The notes: generated by a model not told the origin, from the sequence alone. 60,769 bases of DNA from Hymenoscyphus infarciens (GCA_001414345.1 LLCB01000333.1:1-60769), one strand, 5' to 3'. Positions 36,447-48,480 are shown, counted from the stretch's first letter. Made by a program: numbers and translations.

Positions 36447-39224
36447 CTACTAGAGAGTGTCTAAACTCGTAAGCTAGTCTATATACTAATATTAATACCT
36501 TTAATAATTTACCTCTTTTACTACTATAGATAAAAACACTCTCTTTATAAGGTTCTAAGGGCCTACTACTCCTCCTCCTAGTCCTTTAAGACCTAGCGAT
36601 TATAATACACCTACTAAAATCGAATTCTTTAAAGAACTAAAGAAGAACCGAGCTACTAAAACCGTTACCTCTATTTCGCGCTACGTAGTACTCTCTCTTA
36701 TAATAGGTAAATAATAGACTAAAGAGTATAGCTAACTTAGCTCTTCTACTAAGAGAAGATACTAAAAGATGTTATAGTATACTAGTAAGTACTTAAAGAT
36801 TACTAAAGAGACTTATAAAATACTTGTTTTACTAACACGTAACCTAGTTTAAGATTAGCTTTATAAGGCTTAGATAGATTACTATAACCTATCTATTTAG
36901 AAACACTAACTTTATAAGAAGCTTATCTAATATACTTAAGAAGCTTAGCACTTTAAGTAAGCCTTTATTAAGAAGGTTATTTCACTGAAAAATAAGAGAG
37001 AACGAATAGAGTATAGTAGTTTATATAAGAGTAAAAATATAGACGGTTTTTAGTACTTTATCTTCTTTATAGATAAAGCGTATATCGATCCTACTTTATA
37101 AGCTTAAGGCTATATCCTCTATAAAGAAGAAACGAGAACTAATCTAGAAAATATATAAGAGAGAGACGAGAAGAAGAGAGTTTACGTATATATTATAAGA
37201 TACTATAACTAGTTCTATAAATATAAGACGCTTAAGTTCTATAATAACGAGGAAGACGAGATAGCGAAACTAAAGCGCTCTATAAAGCCTAGAAGATAAA
37301 AAACCGAGTTAGATACGTAGTTCTAAGAGCGTATAAAGGTCTAGGATGCCTCTCTTACTTATAAGCGAGAAAACAAGCTTAAGAGCAACGCTATAACTTA
37401 GGCGTACTATACTAAACGTCTTCTACCTATCTATATCGAAGTAATTAAGAAGGCGAGAAGAGAGATACTAGAATATATAGATAAGTAGTAATTATAAGAG
37501 AATAGAGATCTAAGTTATAGGTTAAAGAAGAAGAGGCTTATATAAGAACTTAGGAACTAACATAATATTAAAACCTTAGTTTACTCTATATAGTTCTCTA
37601 ATCTAAACTCTATAGAAGCTTATTAGAACATCTTAAAGTAAAGAGTACGTCGGCATACTTAGAGAACTCTTATAGAGTTTAAAGAGATAGTTTAAGATAA
37701 ATAGAGTAAGATTACTATAAAGGAGATATATAAAAGGATCTCTAAGATGCCTAGTAGATACGAGAGAGTATATAAGAGTAGTAGGAAGCTAATTAAGAGC
37801 AATTTATAGTAGATATTTATTAAATTAGATAGAAAATAGTAAGAGTTAGAGCTATAGCTAGTAGGCCTCTCTAAGCGAGATAACTCTCTATCTTAATTTC
37901 TAATACTCTCTTTTCAAAAACCTACTATAATTTAACCTTTTAACTAAAACTCTTTAAATTAAAGATAGTAGACTAAATGCTCTCTCTCTCTTATATATAC
38001 GAGCCTAGCTAGAATTAGCCTATACTAAAGCGCGCTAGAGTACGCTAAGCCTAAGTAGATAGAAAATCCTAGAGCGCTATCTTTAAAGAATTAAGAGTAC
38101 CTAAATCTACTATATAAAGGATCTATAAGGCTGATTTAAGTCGAATAACTTATAAAAGGAAGTAATATTAAAAGAGATTACTATCTAAAAAATTCTTTAG
38201 TTTATATCTTAAAATTATACTACTTATTAGATATCTTTTTTATAAGTTAAAAACACTCTTAACTTACCTACTTCTCCTTATACTATCTACTAAGAACTTC
38301 GCTATACTAGCTACCGACGATATATTATATGTCCTCGACCCTTTATTAGCTAAATATAAGTAAAGAAACGTCTTACTTTTATATTATTATACTACTAGTA
38401 GAGAACATTAGATTAGGCAGCTACTTATAGGTAAAAGAGAGACTAGAGGAAGGTTATATAGTTAGACGAGTATATATTTAAGCTTAGAAAGAGTAGGAGG
38501 GTTTAGGTAATATAGTATATAGACGAAAAGAGGTATCTAGACTATATTCAGTTAATATATTACTTAGAGAGGGTATCGGTTATAATTTAGAGTATAATTA
38601 GCTAAGATTATAAGTCCTCTCTTATCTTTCTAGAGAAGAAACAAGGCTATAAAGAGGTAAATTCTTAGGCGTATAAGGATTAAGTTCTTAAACTAGTTAT
38701 CTTTCTACTATTTAATAAGCTCGGTACTAATTATATCTTTATAGAAGATAGTTTAAAGGTATATAAAGAACATACTCGTTTAGCTAAGCTCGAATATAAT
38801 ATTCGTAGCTTTAATTAGCCTCCTTCTTCGCCTAATTTAAACGTAATAGAGAAGGTCTAGTAGTAGATAAAAGAAGAGTTAAAGAAGTTACCTTTTATAC
38901 TAACTTCTAAGAAGGGATTAATTAAGGAGATTTAAAGGCTCTAGGATTTAGTAAATCCACGTAATTATAAGCGATATACTAAGCGATTAACTTATAAGTT
39001 AGAGGATGTTATTAAAGTAAAAGGATTAGCTACTATTTATTAATAATATATATAAGTTTTAAAGTAAAAGACTTAAAGTTAGATTTATAATAGATTTTTA
39101 AGTAATAAGTGTTAATTTAGTAGAGTTCGCTTAGAGAGCCTACTAGCTATAGCTCTAACTCTTACTATTTTTCATATTTCTTACTTAATTATACTAGCTT
39201 ACGAGTTCGGACACTCTCTAGTAG
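36447..39224 (+). mobile_element. Tc1/mariner-like element, host of a nested Tc1
   Basis: Inverted repeats CTACTAGAGAGTGTC (36447) and the complementary end at 39224, about 33 bp with few mismatches, flanked by TA (36445-36446 and 39225-39226). Without the nested element it is 1449 bp. The transposase remnant (about 36600-37812, plus) shows FIDKAYIDPTL near 37070, QENRDLSYRLKKK near 37497, and FSNLNSIEAY near 37593, where the family has SPDLNPIE. A helix-turn-helix part lies upstream. Stops are of RIP type. The family is common in fungi as a DDE Tc1/IS630-like transposase. Confidence 0.8.
37839..39165 (+). mobile_element. Second Tc1/mariner-like element, nested
   Basis: 1327 bp starting GTAAGAGTTAGAGCTATAGC and ending with its complement. 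TA lies on both sides (37837-37838 and 39166-39167). It landed between the transposase end and the right terminus of the host element. Its own remnant (about 37960-39043, plus) reads PSSPNLNVIEKV near 38828-38863 and ends KGLATIY-stop at 39043. This is a different Tc1 family from its host and from the copies at 6734 and 14842. It is less damaged than most neighbours, with several unbroken runs of more than 30 codons. Confidence 0.82.
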
Positions 39225-39226
39225 TA

Positions 39227-39770
39227 CCGACTATCTTAAGAGCTCTAACTTAAGTATATAAAAGAGCTAAGTCTATATAATTTATAATTTATATAAAAGA
39301 GATAAATTCATATCTAAAGAGGTGTTCAAAGGTTTAGATTATTATTAATCCTTTTAAATAATCTTAAATAATTATAAATAATCTCTAAAATAATCCTCTC
39401 TAAATAATCTAATCTAAACAGAGCTTTATATAGAATCTAAGACATCTTATAGAATAAAATAGTTACGGATTCTTAGCTATAATTAAGATAGAAGTATTAT
39501 ATTTGTAAACTTAAATTAGTATCTACCTAGCTATTCGTAAATACGTAATTCGTGAATTCGTTCTAAAAAAGAAAAGAACCTAGCTAGTAGGGCATATGTA
39601 AGACGGGTATCTCGCGAGATTTCCCTCCCGTGAAACTTCCGCCTTGTACGCCTGTGTGAACAAAAAGGAAATTCGTAGGAAATTCGATCGACTGAATGTT
39701 ACCGGCTTCTACCCCCTTTTACGCAGGGTTTGAAAGGTAGAAGCTCCTCAATAGGCGTGTAAAACATCGA
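39227..39770. other. Transition from RIP-degraded to gene-island DNA
   Basis: A+T-rich RIP sequence continues to about 39590, where base composition changes sharply. Normal CA/TG frequencies and a TCTCGCGAGA palindrome (39611-39620) follow. About 180 bp of unmutated DNA separates the boundary from the stop codon of the DUF7918 gene and presumably holds its 3' untranslated region. Confidence 0.6.
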
Positions 39771-40926
39771 TCAATCATACGTCAAAGCGACGACTTCCAC
39801 TTCTTCGCCTGCTGCTTGGATCCTCTTTTTGCCCCCTCTCATGGTATGTTCACCATCCTCTTCGGCTTCTCGCTTGACAGGACGTCCTTGTGGGTGTTTT
39901 TCTTCCTCTGACTTGATCTGATTAATCTCAGCCTAGAGACAGATTAGTTACGGAAAGCCGGTTAGAGGTCATCTCGAATTACCTGGAGACGAGCTAGTCG
40001 CTCGGCCTTTGAGAGGGGATTTGCCTCCTCGATGATGCACTCTGGTTCTGGCGAAGAGGTGCGTGGTATGATCATCTCTTGTTGTAAAGCTTCTGCGGAT
40101 AGGTTAGCTTTGACTGCAAAGCACAAGATTGAATCATAGCATACCTCTCGATCGATATTTGAAACGGAAAATAGCAACTACAGAATTATTTGCATCGAAA
40201 TATTGGTTTGCTGTCGATTGAGGTCTGCGGATCTTGGTGCCTGTCTCAAATCTGGCGCGATTGTTAGAGGCAATACTAAATGTTGCTTGGAAAACACATA
40301 CTTGACGCCGTGAGAGATGGCTTTTCCCTTGAGTGCCTTTTCTGAAACCTCGGAGACATTTCCGTGAGCTTCCTGAGCGGTGAACGCATAAGCTACTGTA
40401 ATAGCTCTGCGAGCGACGACAATGACTTCTCCTAATCCGTCGTTGGCGATCTTAGCGTCCGATGCTACGCGCGTCGAATTGGCATCATCAACTAAGAGGT
40501 GTCAGAATATGGATTTCAAGCCCGGGGAACAGGAAATATACCTTTTTGGAGGGTTGAGAATTTCAAAGCCTGCTGAAGAAGTGTATCTTTACCCGCGTAT
40601 GTAAGAGCATGGTCGATAACACCCGACCAATTCTCAGGACGAGCGGATGGAGTATTCATTTCTGAGATTGCCTTTCCATCAACATATGCTGTGAATGTAA
40701 CATGGCCGTTATGAGGTAGCTTGGAGGGGGTATATTTCTGAGTAGTAAGGCATTTGATATGGAAAGCGGCGTCGGAGAGGCACGGGACAAACACTGTTGA
40801 AATGGCGCCTTTTGTCGCGTTGAAGCCCTGGAATTTGAAATCTTCCTCGTCAGGATACTCGTCGAGAGTTTTGCCATCCGATTTAATTGTGACCTGGATG
40901 CTAGGTAGACCTTTGAGGATTGCCAT
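39771..40926 (-). CDS. DUF7918 domain protein, 5 exons
   Basis: A 317-residue fungal protein of unknown function. Exons on the minus strand: 40926-40542, 40491-40302, 40251-40145, 40092-39983 and 39932-39771. The four introns are 50, 50, 52 and 50 nt, all GT..AG, most with CTGAC or CTAAC branch sites; phases join cleanly without any stop. Family marks seen: the start MAILKGLPSIQVTIKSDG, ALKGKAISHG at residues 181-190, IFRFKYRSRE at 219-228 and IIPRTSSPEPE at 235-245. A charged tail contains VKREAEED and GGKKR and ends EVEVVALTYD. The lysine/arginine-rich, acidic tail would suit a nuclear protein, but that is inference. I chose the ATG at 40926 because the family begins there; an in-frame ATG at 41019 would add 31 unconserved residues. 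It is transcribed divergently from cactin. Confidence 0.88.
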
Positions 40927-41157
40927 CGTGTCGTGGTTCGTGGGTATTTCCCACAACTCAGCGTCGGATCGAGAAGTGACAAGGTGATGTACGAGGAGAT
41001 TCGAAGGCGCCTCGCACACGAAGAAGGTGCGATGTCACGTGTCAGCACTCGCCTCGATCCACAAATTTTGTTGACCCTCCACTCGGCGACGCCCGGCGGC
41101 TTCACCTAGGTACCCAACATCGAAAACAGAAACTCCTCCGCAACAACCACCGAAGCC
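40927..41157. promoter_or_regulatory. Shared divergent promoter region
   Basis: Only 231 bp separate the start codons of the DUF7918 gene (minus) and cactin (plus), so both promoters must overlap here or extend into the genes. No clear TATA box is visible. CACGTG-like GTCACGTGTCAG occurs at 41034-41045, a possible bHLH-type site. The region is G+C-normal and without RIP signature. Confidence 0.55.
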
Positions 41158-43034
41158 ATGGATCCAGGAAGGAGAGCTATGCTCAACAGTCGCGATTCTC
41201 CCGCAAGAGACATTATCGCTCCACGACGCGATGTGAATTCTCGAATCTCAAAGCCAGCGCGCCAAAATACCTCCACGAGCAGAAATGCTGACAACCGACC
41301 TCCACGAAATATTCAGACTCAGGATGACGAACAAACGAAAAAATGGGTGTCGCAGGAAGACACTTTTGTGCTGAAGCAAGCCAAGAAGAAGGCAGACATT
41401 CGCGTTAGGGAAGGCAGAGCAAAACCCATCGATTGGCTTGCCGTCATCCTCCGAGTGATTGATCCGGACAGAGATCTTTTGGACGATGATGAGGAAGAAG
41501 AGGAGGTCCGGGTGGATGTGGTGGATCCGGAGGGAGTATTTGAGGGCCTCAACGATTCACAACTTGGAGAGTTGGAAACCGATATCAATTCATACTTGGC
41601 CCTGGAGACGAACGCGAAGAATAAAGATTATTGGAAAACTATGCAGATTATTTGCAACGACCGCCGTCAAAAGCTGAAGCCGCAAGGTCGGGAAGGGCGT
41701 GCTGTGGGCTCCGTCGCTGCCGATGTTGACAAGCTTCTCGGCCCAAAAACCTACGAGCAGCTCGAAGCGCTGGAAAAGCAAATACGGACCAAACTGCAAT
41801 CAAACGAGCCGATTGATGTTGAGTATTGGGAGCAACTCTTGCGCAGCTTGCTCATCTGCAAAGCAAAGGCCAAACTAAAGAAAGTTTACCAATCAGTCCT
41901 CGATAGTCGCATGGAAACACTACGCAAGCAGCAAGAGGAGGATGCTCTGGAAGTCCGTTCAAAGTTGCAGGAGATATTGATGGGACCTGCATTAGTCGTT
42001 GATGAGAGTACAGATGCACCATTCAAGGACTCCCGAGATGTCTCACAATTGATCCGACGTCAACCCAACTTTCAGTATAACTCGAGACATGATCCAGAAC
42101 CTCTGTTAAAGTTGCACAATGAAGATAAAACAAGCGAAGTTGTGGATGAGTCTGTATTCCTTCAAAAGGTAGTTGCCGATCGTCGTCGGGTGTTGAAACT
42201 CGGCTATGTCCCTTCTCGACAAATAGCCGCAGAGAAGGCAACATCTGCATCCGCCAGCAAAACAATCAACACAGTTGGAATTGCGCCTCCAGGCACACAG
42301 AGATTTTCGACCATCGCCAATGAGGATTTCTCGCAAGCAACCACTGCTTTGTATGAAAGAGAAGTCGCCCGAGGGGTGAATGAAGACGAGGAAATCTTCA
42401 CAGGAGAAGAATCAGTAGCTACTTCTGCAAAGCCACAATGGGCAGACAAATACCGACCGAGAAAGCCTCGCTATTTCAATCGCGTGCAGATGGGCTATGA
42501 ATGGAACAAGTATAACCAAACGCATTACGATCATGACAATCCACCACCAAAGGTAGTCCAAGGTTACAAGTTCAACATATTTTATCCAGACTTGATTGAC
42601 AAGGCCAAAGCTCCTACATTCAAGATTATTCGAGAACATGGACGCAAACGAGGAGAATCTTTCGCGCCTGCTGGAGAAGAGGATACCTGTCTCATTCGTT
42701 TCATTGCTGGACCACCATATGAAGACATTGCATTCAGGATCGTTGACAAGGAGTGGGATTACAGTGCCAAGAGAGACCGTGGATTTAGAAGCAGTTTTGA
42801 CAAGGTATGTACCCCCATCGTATCTCCAAGCCTCTCCTTGAGGTGACACAGCAGCCGCGATGGTCCAGCCGCGCGTCGGCAAGTCCACCCAGCGCCCCTT
42901 GTTCATAATACTGATTCTTCCACATAGGGAATCCTTCAGCTGCATTTCCAGTATAAAAAGGTATGAGCCCACGCAACAACTCTCTCCATTTATATCACTT
43001 ACTGACTCGTCATTAGATTTACTACAGAAAGTAA
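41158..43034 (+). CDS. Cactin, 3 exons
   Basis: A 565-residue homologue of cactin, a conserved spliceosome-associated nuclear protein; its fission yeast homologue Cay1 is linked to splicing and telomere silencing. Exons: 41158-42804 (549 codons), 42928-42960 (11 codons) and 43017-43034 (5 codons with stop TAA). Introns are 123 and 56 nt, GT..AG, the second with a CTGAC branch site. Seen in the protein: a basic N-terminus, KAKKKADIR-type helix with AKPIDWLAV near residues 84-95, an acidic run at about 105-116, and the helical middle domain to about residue 260. The conserved C-terminal domain covers 428-565 with YFNRVQMGYEWNKYNQTHYD, GYKFNIFYPDL and GPPYEDIAFRIV. The two short last exons restore the family's ending GILQLHFQYKKIYYRK; unspliced reading would replace it with 13 unrelated residues. 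Length and domain order are normal. Confidence 0.95.
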
Positions 43035-44079
43035 CGCTTTAGGAATTGCTTACATGGCAGCGTATCCTCGGGCTTGGAAGTAAGACGTCCTGTAGAAAAA
43101 TGAAAACCAAGTTTACTGATTTTATCCAAATCCTGATTTAGAGCATTAAAACGTGCAGTCCATGTATCACCGTTCCTTTGTCTTTTGTGCTACAGAATTG
43201 GGCGACCTCAGTTCTTACTCCCACGATTGAAAGTTATTGATGCATGTGGGAACTGGGACGGAAAGCACTCAGGCTTCACGATTATCAAAGATCCCACGAA
43301 GTGTCATTGTCCCAAACGGCAAGGCCACACCCCAAGGCGCAGGATGCAGCAAGATAAACCGCGGTCTATCTCGCGGTGTAGCCATAATGGGTAGCTACCC
43401 GTCTTCCTTTCCAATTTCCGTGGCCGTCCACCTGCTGCCAATGCCATTCTTCTGTCGAATTACTAAGCAGTCCATATCGGTGTATGCCCCCCCCTCCCTG
43501 GGGCTAGCTTTACTGTGAAACTTGTTCTAGGGGTCTTCCAGAAATTCCCCGCCGGAGAAGAATGACAGTTTCACGCCGTTGAGCCTGGCCAAGGCTTGCG
43601 GGTTCCACCAGGTTGCCTACTTGGATCCTCTGATTCCTGCATTCTCGCCCCCTTAGTGTATGCAAGCAGCCGAGGCTACACCAAACAAGCCATTATGTAT
43701 GCACAGTCAAAGGCCCTAGGTTATTTGCGAGTGCTCTGTGACAGAAAGAATGATTGCTTTCAAGATGCCAGTACAGATGGCTCTCAGGGCCATTTTCCGG
43801 ATCGGAAGCCATGCAAACGATATTCGCAGCTTGTATCCATGCGCTGGCACGCCATCCTGCATGGCATGTCAGTCGCACTTGTCTCTTCGGCCTCCCGGTG
43901 TCAGATAGGTACTCTAGTTGAATATCAACGTCTGGTTCCCTTTTTGCTATTCCCCATTCTTCGAAACCTCCGACTCGGCCGTCCGTTAAAACTGTAGTAC
44001 AATACAACAACCCGGCTGGAATCACCTTTTTCTTCTCTAGCCACATCATAGCGGTGAGGAATACAGACATTGTCTTTTG
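43035..44079. other. Intergenic region between cactin and forkhead gene
   Basis: About 1 kb of unmutated DNA. It should hold the cactin 3' end and the forkhead promoter and leader. Open frames of 133 codons (plus, 43596-43997) and 140 codons (minus, 43693-44115) overlap each other and show no recognisable domain. A pyrimidine tract ending CTCTAG at 44040 resembles a 3' splice site and could close an intron in the forkhead leader. A homopolymeric C tract lies near 43488. Confidence 0.5.
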
Positions 44080-45512
44080 ATGATAACCACTATGAATTCG
44101 GGGCAGTACCGTCATCGACCTCAGAGCGACGGCTTGCCTTTGAATTTCCCATATGGGGACAGCTCCGGGTCTTCAATGCAATCAACGCAACAGATGGTCT
44201 CATTTGATGGTCCGTCCCGAAGCCAACCTGATCAACACTTTGTGATCAATCCATCAGCGACTCCTCTCCCTGTCAACAACAGCTTTAGTCTCACTCCCCC
44301 GATGACGAGCCTCCCACAATCGTCGAACATCTGGAGTGACCCAAACAACCCCCAGTTGAGCTTTGATGACCAAACCACCAACGACTACTACGGCTATTCA
44401 ACAGTGGTCACAAGCAGTGAACAAGAAAATAGTTTGGTACGAGGAATTGACTTCTCTGGTGTCCCTCGTACTTGGCCGCCATATGACCCAAGGATGCTCG
44501 AAAACAATATGGCCATGGAGGGATTCGACCAGGTCTACATGTTGGACAACGACAAGAACGATACTCAGAGTTCCACGCATCAAGCTGCTCTTGACTTAAC
44601 CAAAACACCACACTACGTCCGAATGAGTATGAGTCAAAGTCCGAAGGTGGAAAGCGACAGCCAAGAACCACACCTCTCGCCTTCCAAAGAGACGGGACCT
44701 GATTCAGAAGATGGAGACCGCAGCTCTCGCGAGATGACTGCGATGGATGTCGATGAGCATACTACGGACGAACCTTACGCAAAGCTTATCCATCGCGCTC
44801 TCATGAGTGTGCCATCCCACTCGATGGTTCTGCAAGAGATATATCAATGGTTTCGAGACAACACCGGCAAAGGCAGTGGTGGACCAGAGAGCAAGGGATG
44901 GATGAATAGTATTCGTCACAACTTATCCATGAATGCTGTAAGACCTTGAACCCTTGTCGGTTTGGGTAGCTAGCTAACTCTACCTAGGCTTTCAAGAAAA
45001 CAGAACGCAAAATACCTGGGGACGACACGAAAAAGTCTACCGAGTGGGTGCTTGAGGAATTTGCAATCAAGGACGGCGTCCAGTCAACTACGCGATATCG
45101 CAAAGGCACAGGAGCAAAGAAGTTCATGAGATCTGATAACCCGACCCCTGCTCGTCAAAGCTCTGGACGAAAAGGTGGTATATCTGCCTACAAAATGAAG
45201 AGACGAGCCGTTCGAGAAGACCGAAATGATTCCAGACGCTCTGTGCACAGGCATGACATTCTTCGCTCTCAATACTCTTCTTATCCTCGAACCGGCCTGG
45301 CGCAGCGACACAGTTCTCCATCTACACCTCCAAATCATGAAAGTATGGCTGTTCCAAGTCCATACTTCCTTCCCAAGACGGAATATATTGAGACACCTTT
45401 CGAGCAGATTGCTGATTTTCAAGACCTGCGGGCAGATTTAGTTGAAGATGGACACCATGGTGCTGTGTTTACCAACCATCATTTCTACGATGGTCTTCCA
45501 AGTCAATATTGA
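44080..45512 (+). CDS. Forkhead (winged-helix) transcription factor, 2 exons
   Basis: A 460-residue nuclear DNA-binding protein. Exons 44080-44937 and 44988-45512 are joined across a 50-nt GT..AG intron with a GCTAAC branch site, phase 0. The intron splits the forkhead domain right after the recognition helix. The domain spans about residues 230-330: EPYAKLIHRALMSVP, then VLQEIYQWFRDNT, the recognition helix WMNSIRHNLSMN (275-286), and wing residues WVLEEFAIKDGVQSTTRYRK. The N-terminal 230 residues are rich in Ser, Gln, Pro and Asp, typical of an activation region; the C-terminus has a basic stretch (KMKRRAVRED) and Ser/Pro-rich tail. The ATG at 44092 has a better context (A at -3) and would give 456 residues; an in-frame TAG at 44038 rules out a simple upstream extension. 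The particular forkhead subgroup is not settled. Confidence 0.92.
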
Positions 45513-48480
45513 AAGTGGGGCTCTTCCAGCTTTCCTTCTGGAATATCTCCGCGGGCTGCAGTGATGGAATGGTGCTTGTTCGATGGACGAGAATTTGTAT
45601 AGTGGCGGGAATCTCTTGCGACAAATAGATGCTGCATGGCTTGCTTGTCTTTTTTCTCGTTTCGCTTGTTGTCTTTCCGGGTTGGTGTTTTATTCGTTGA
45701 ACATACAGTAATGGAGGCATTCGACATTGTTTGTTTGGGAAATTGGAACTCTGTTTTTCGAATTTTGGTTGTCATGGTGGTGAAATTTCTCTTCCGCGTT
45801 CAAGGGGGGTCCACAATGCAGAGCGTTGAAAGGGGTTGGTCTTTTTTTGATGCATGAGGGTCGTGTTTGAAGTGTATTGGCAGGAAATTTGTCTTGACGT
45901 ATTCGCGTGGCAGGAATGTTCAATGTGAAGAAGATTCTCAGAAAAGTCGATATAAAATGCGATGTATCAGTTATCTCCTACATGAAGGAAAGGTGGGTGT
46001 AAAGAGTTACGAGCATCGAGGGGTAAATTGGATGTCACCCTCTTTTCATCTATTATTTACCAGCGCTGACGTGCTAGCGCGAGTCTCATGCTTCGAACCT
46101 GTTGAAGAAGGTTTGCGGCTTGGGTTTCCTGTGTTGTTTATCAAGGGGATTCCATTGGTTGTTTGGTTTCGTTGATTCATTCCTTTTTCTTCTTATCTAA
46201 CAACATTCAATTTGGAGGCGCGGATTCTGTTTATGACGTCTTGTCATGGTGCTACAAGCACGGGGAGTCCTCCAAGCAGGTAGGCGACCAACAAGTGAGG
46301 GGTTGGATAGAACATGGAGAGTGTTTCTGCGAGTAGGACCCGGGAAGGGGGGGGGCGTTAGCCAAAATGACAACAACTGGGTGATTGGATATGGTTGGTG
46401 AAACGGAGAACTCTACATTATGCAGCGGTTGATTTGGGATTCTTCTCCGATTTGTTCGAGGACTAAGTGGCTGCTCAGTGATGACTCTAGCTAACTTTAT
46501 TAGAACTTCTCGAGTCGCAACCAGACTTTGAACCGTCCCAAGAGCAGAGTAAATCCATAACAAGTTCGACTGGACGAAAAATCAAGGATTTAGAGTTGCT
46601 AATACTTGCAGTAGTAGTGTTGAAGGTAAGTAGTTATTTGATGCTACTTTGCACGGCACATCTCGAGTCTTTGTTTTGCAGAACGAATGGTCAAGGGATG
46701 AGGTTGGATGCGCTCGCTTCCAGGAACGTTCAAGCTGTGCCAGCAGGGTCCCTTTTTTCTCCTCTTGACCGTTTCGCCGGGCAGCCCACATGAACGGGAG
46801 GGTACGTGGATATTCAAGCCTTTGCCTTGAAGAAACACCCTTGTCCTGGTTCGCCCAAATGGCGCATCAACCTATGTATGGCTGACAGCTCCCTTCTGTG
46901 CGTTTGAAGTGGGGGAGAGTGTAACGTTGAGGTCATCCTTCCTCGGTCATTAAGAACAGGTGAGGGTGCAGAAATTCAATTCAAAGTTTGGTAAAATGAC
47001 GCTATTGACCAGGTATTTGTGTTATCGTCGGATAAGAAACAGAAAGATGATCAACCTGCCTCGCAGCGTCGTAGGAATTGAATGTTACGCTGTCTTTTCC
47101 CGGTTTCCCTTTCGCTCGAGTCCATTGTTCACCGTGTGCTTCCGAGATTTCCTGCGCAACATTGCGATCTTTCCGAAGGAGATCGAGGTTAGCTTGAAGA
47201 CGATAACCAGGTTTTCGGTATCGTTATGAGCACGAAATCAATAAAAGACGAGTGGTCGATTTCGTGGTAGTCCTTATTCTCCGCCGAAGAAGGTACCGTC
47301 GAATCAGAGCGAACTCAGCCTTATTTGGGTCTCAAAGACGCCACTAAGTGATTGACAACGGCACAAGCATGGTTTGCGGCTGGATTTGGGTAAACTAGTT
47401 CAACTTGGCCGGCATTTTTGTGGTGACAGGAAGGCAAATCAGGGATACACTGTGCCTATGAGTGAGCTTTTTCAACACGGGATCGATATCAGAGTCAGCC
47501 TCCTCAATTATCCCCGGCCGCGGATTAGCTTCCGGGCTGCAGAAGCGTCCCAAACCAGTCTTGGAGTAGATATGGTGTGGGATTGTGGAACGGGCCGGAC
47601 TACCACAACACCACACAATTCTTTGTCGTCTAATTTTGTGGGTCTTGCTGCTTTTGCATGCCAATGGTGGTGATATGACGGGTCGAAACAGAGCGTGGGG
47701 TTGAAAGGTGTCATGCTGCGTGCGCTGCTGCAGGCGTCTGGATTCAGTACAAATGGGAATGATCCTGTTGAGTTGTCTTTCTAGAGAAAGCGTTCATTGG
47801 TAATATGGACTCGGGTCCGCTTTCATGCAACTGTTTTTGTCAGTCAGACGAAGTGCATTTCGGAGTGGACGGCGGTGGAGTAATGGAGCGGAGCCATTGA
47901 AAGAGGGTTGAAAGTTGGTGGAATAAATACCGAGTACGGATTGCAAAATGAGTTGGGGGTTGGGTTTGAATTTAAGGCGTCCGTGGCGTTGAAAGTTTGC
48001 TCAATATGTCAGTTGTGGCTTTTTCGATTGTCCCAGTGGGTGGGATTTTTCGCCGGCGTGCTTGGAACGGATGACAAACGAACAGTGGCGTACTTATTTC
48101 TAAGTCTCTCGCACAGTTCTCTTTCTTTAAATTTTTGATGACGGCCTCTTACTGCAACCCTAGCTAAGATTTAGAGAAGTGTAATTCGTATTGTTTATTC
48201 GATTTTCATCTGCGCTGAAGTCAGAATGAGATAATGACTTCTGCTCGACTCTAGTTGAAATTTGAGTCGTCTCATGCAGTATGTCCTGCTTCTCGTCAAC
48301 AGTAAGAGCTTCATCTGCAACCTCTTCATATCTTTAGTTCCCAGTTTTTTTCTTTTTGAAAATCACTTCCACTCTCCAGAAGGCTGTGAGTTATTTTCTC
48401 CCCGTTGTTCGAGGAGTTCCCTAGAACATAATCCTGCCTCGTAGGGGCTAAGACAAGCGGCAGGAATTACCTCTCTTACC
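45513..48480. other. 3-kb unmutated region without recognisable gene
   Basis: G+C-normal sequence with ordinary CA/TG content between the forkhead stop and the right RIP boundary. Short frames exist on both strands (up to about 100 codons, for example 45867-46175 and 46252-46563), but none has a domain, codon pattern or splice structure that would support a gene. AATAAA-like AATCAATAAAAGAC occurs near 47236. It may contain the forkhead 3' untranslated region, a noncoding transcript, or single-copy remains of a decayed gene. Confidence 0.45.

Noticed and set aside
36447..39224. A single 2.8-kb transposon with two transposase genes
   Set aside because: The second inverted-repeat pair with its own TA duplication (37837-38 and 39166-67) shows two nested elements instead.
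40927..41019. 31-residue N-terminal extension of the DUF7918 protein from the upstream in-frame ATG
   Set aside because: Family members begin at MAILKG-type sequence and the extension would use much of the short shared promoter.
43596..43997. 133-codon plus-strand frame upstream of the forkhead gene
   Set aside because: No domain, overlaps an equally long minus-strand frame (43693-44115), and lies where the forkhead leader is expected. An upstream ORF remains possible but unsupported.
45867..46175. 102-codon frame downstream of the forkhead gene as a small gene
   Set aside because: No signal peptide, domain or splice support, and similar-length frames occur on both strands throughout this stretch.
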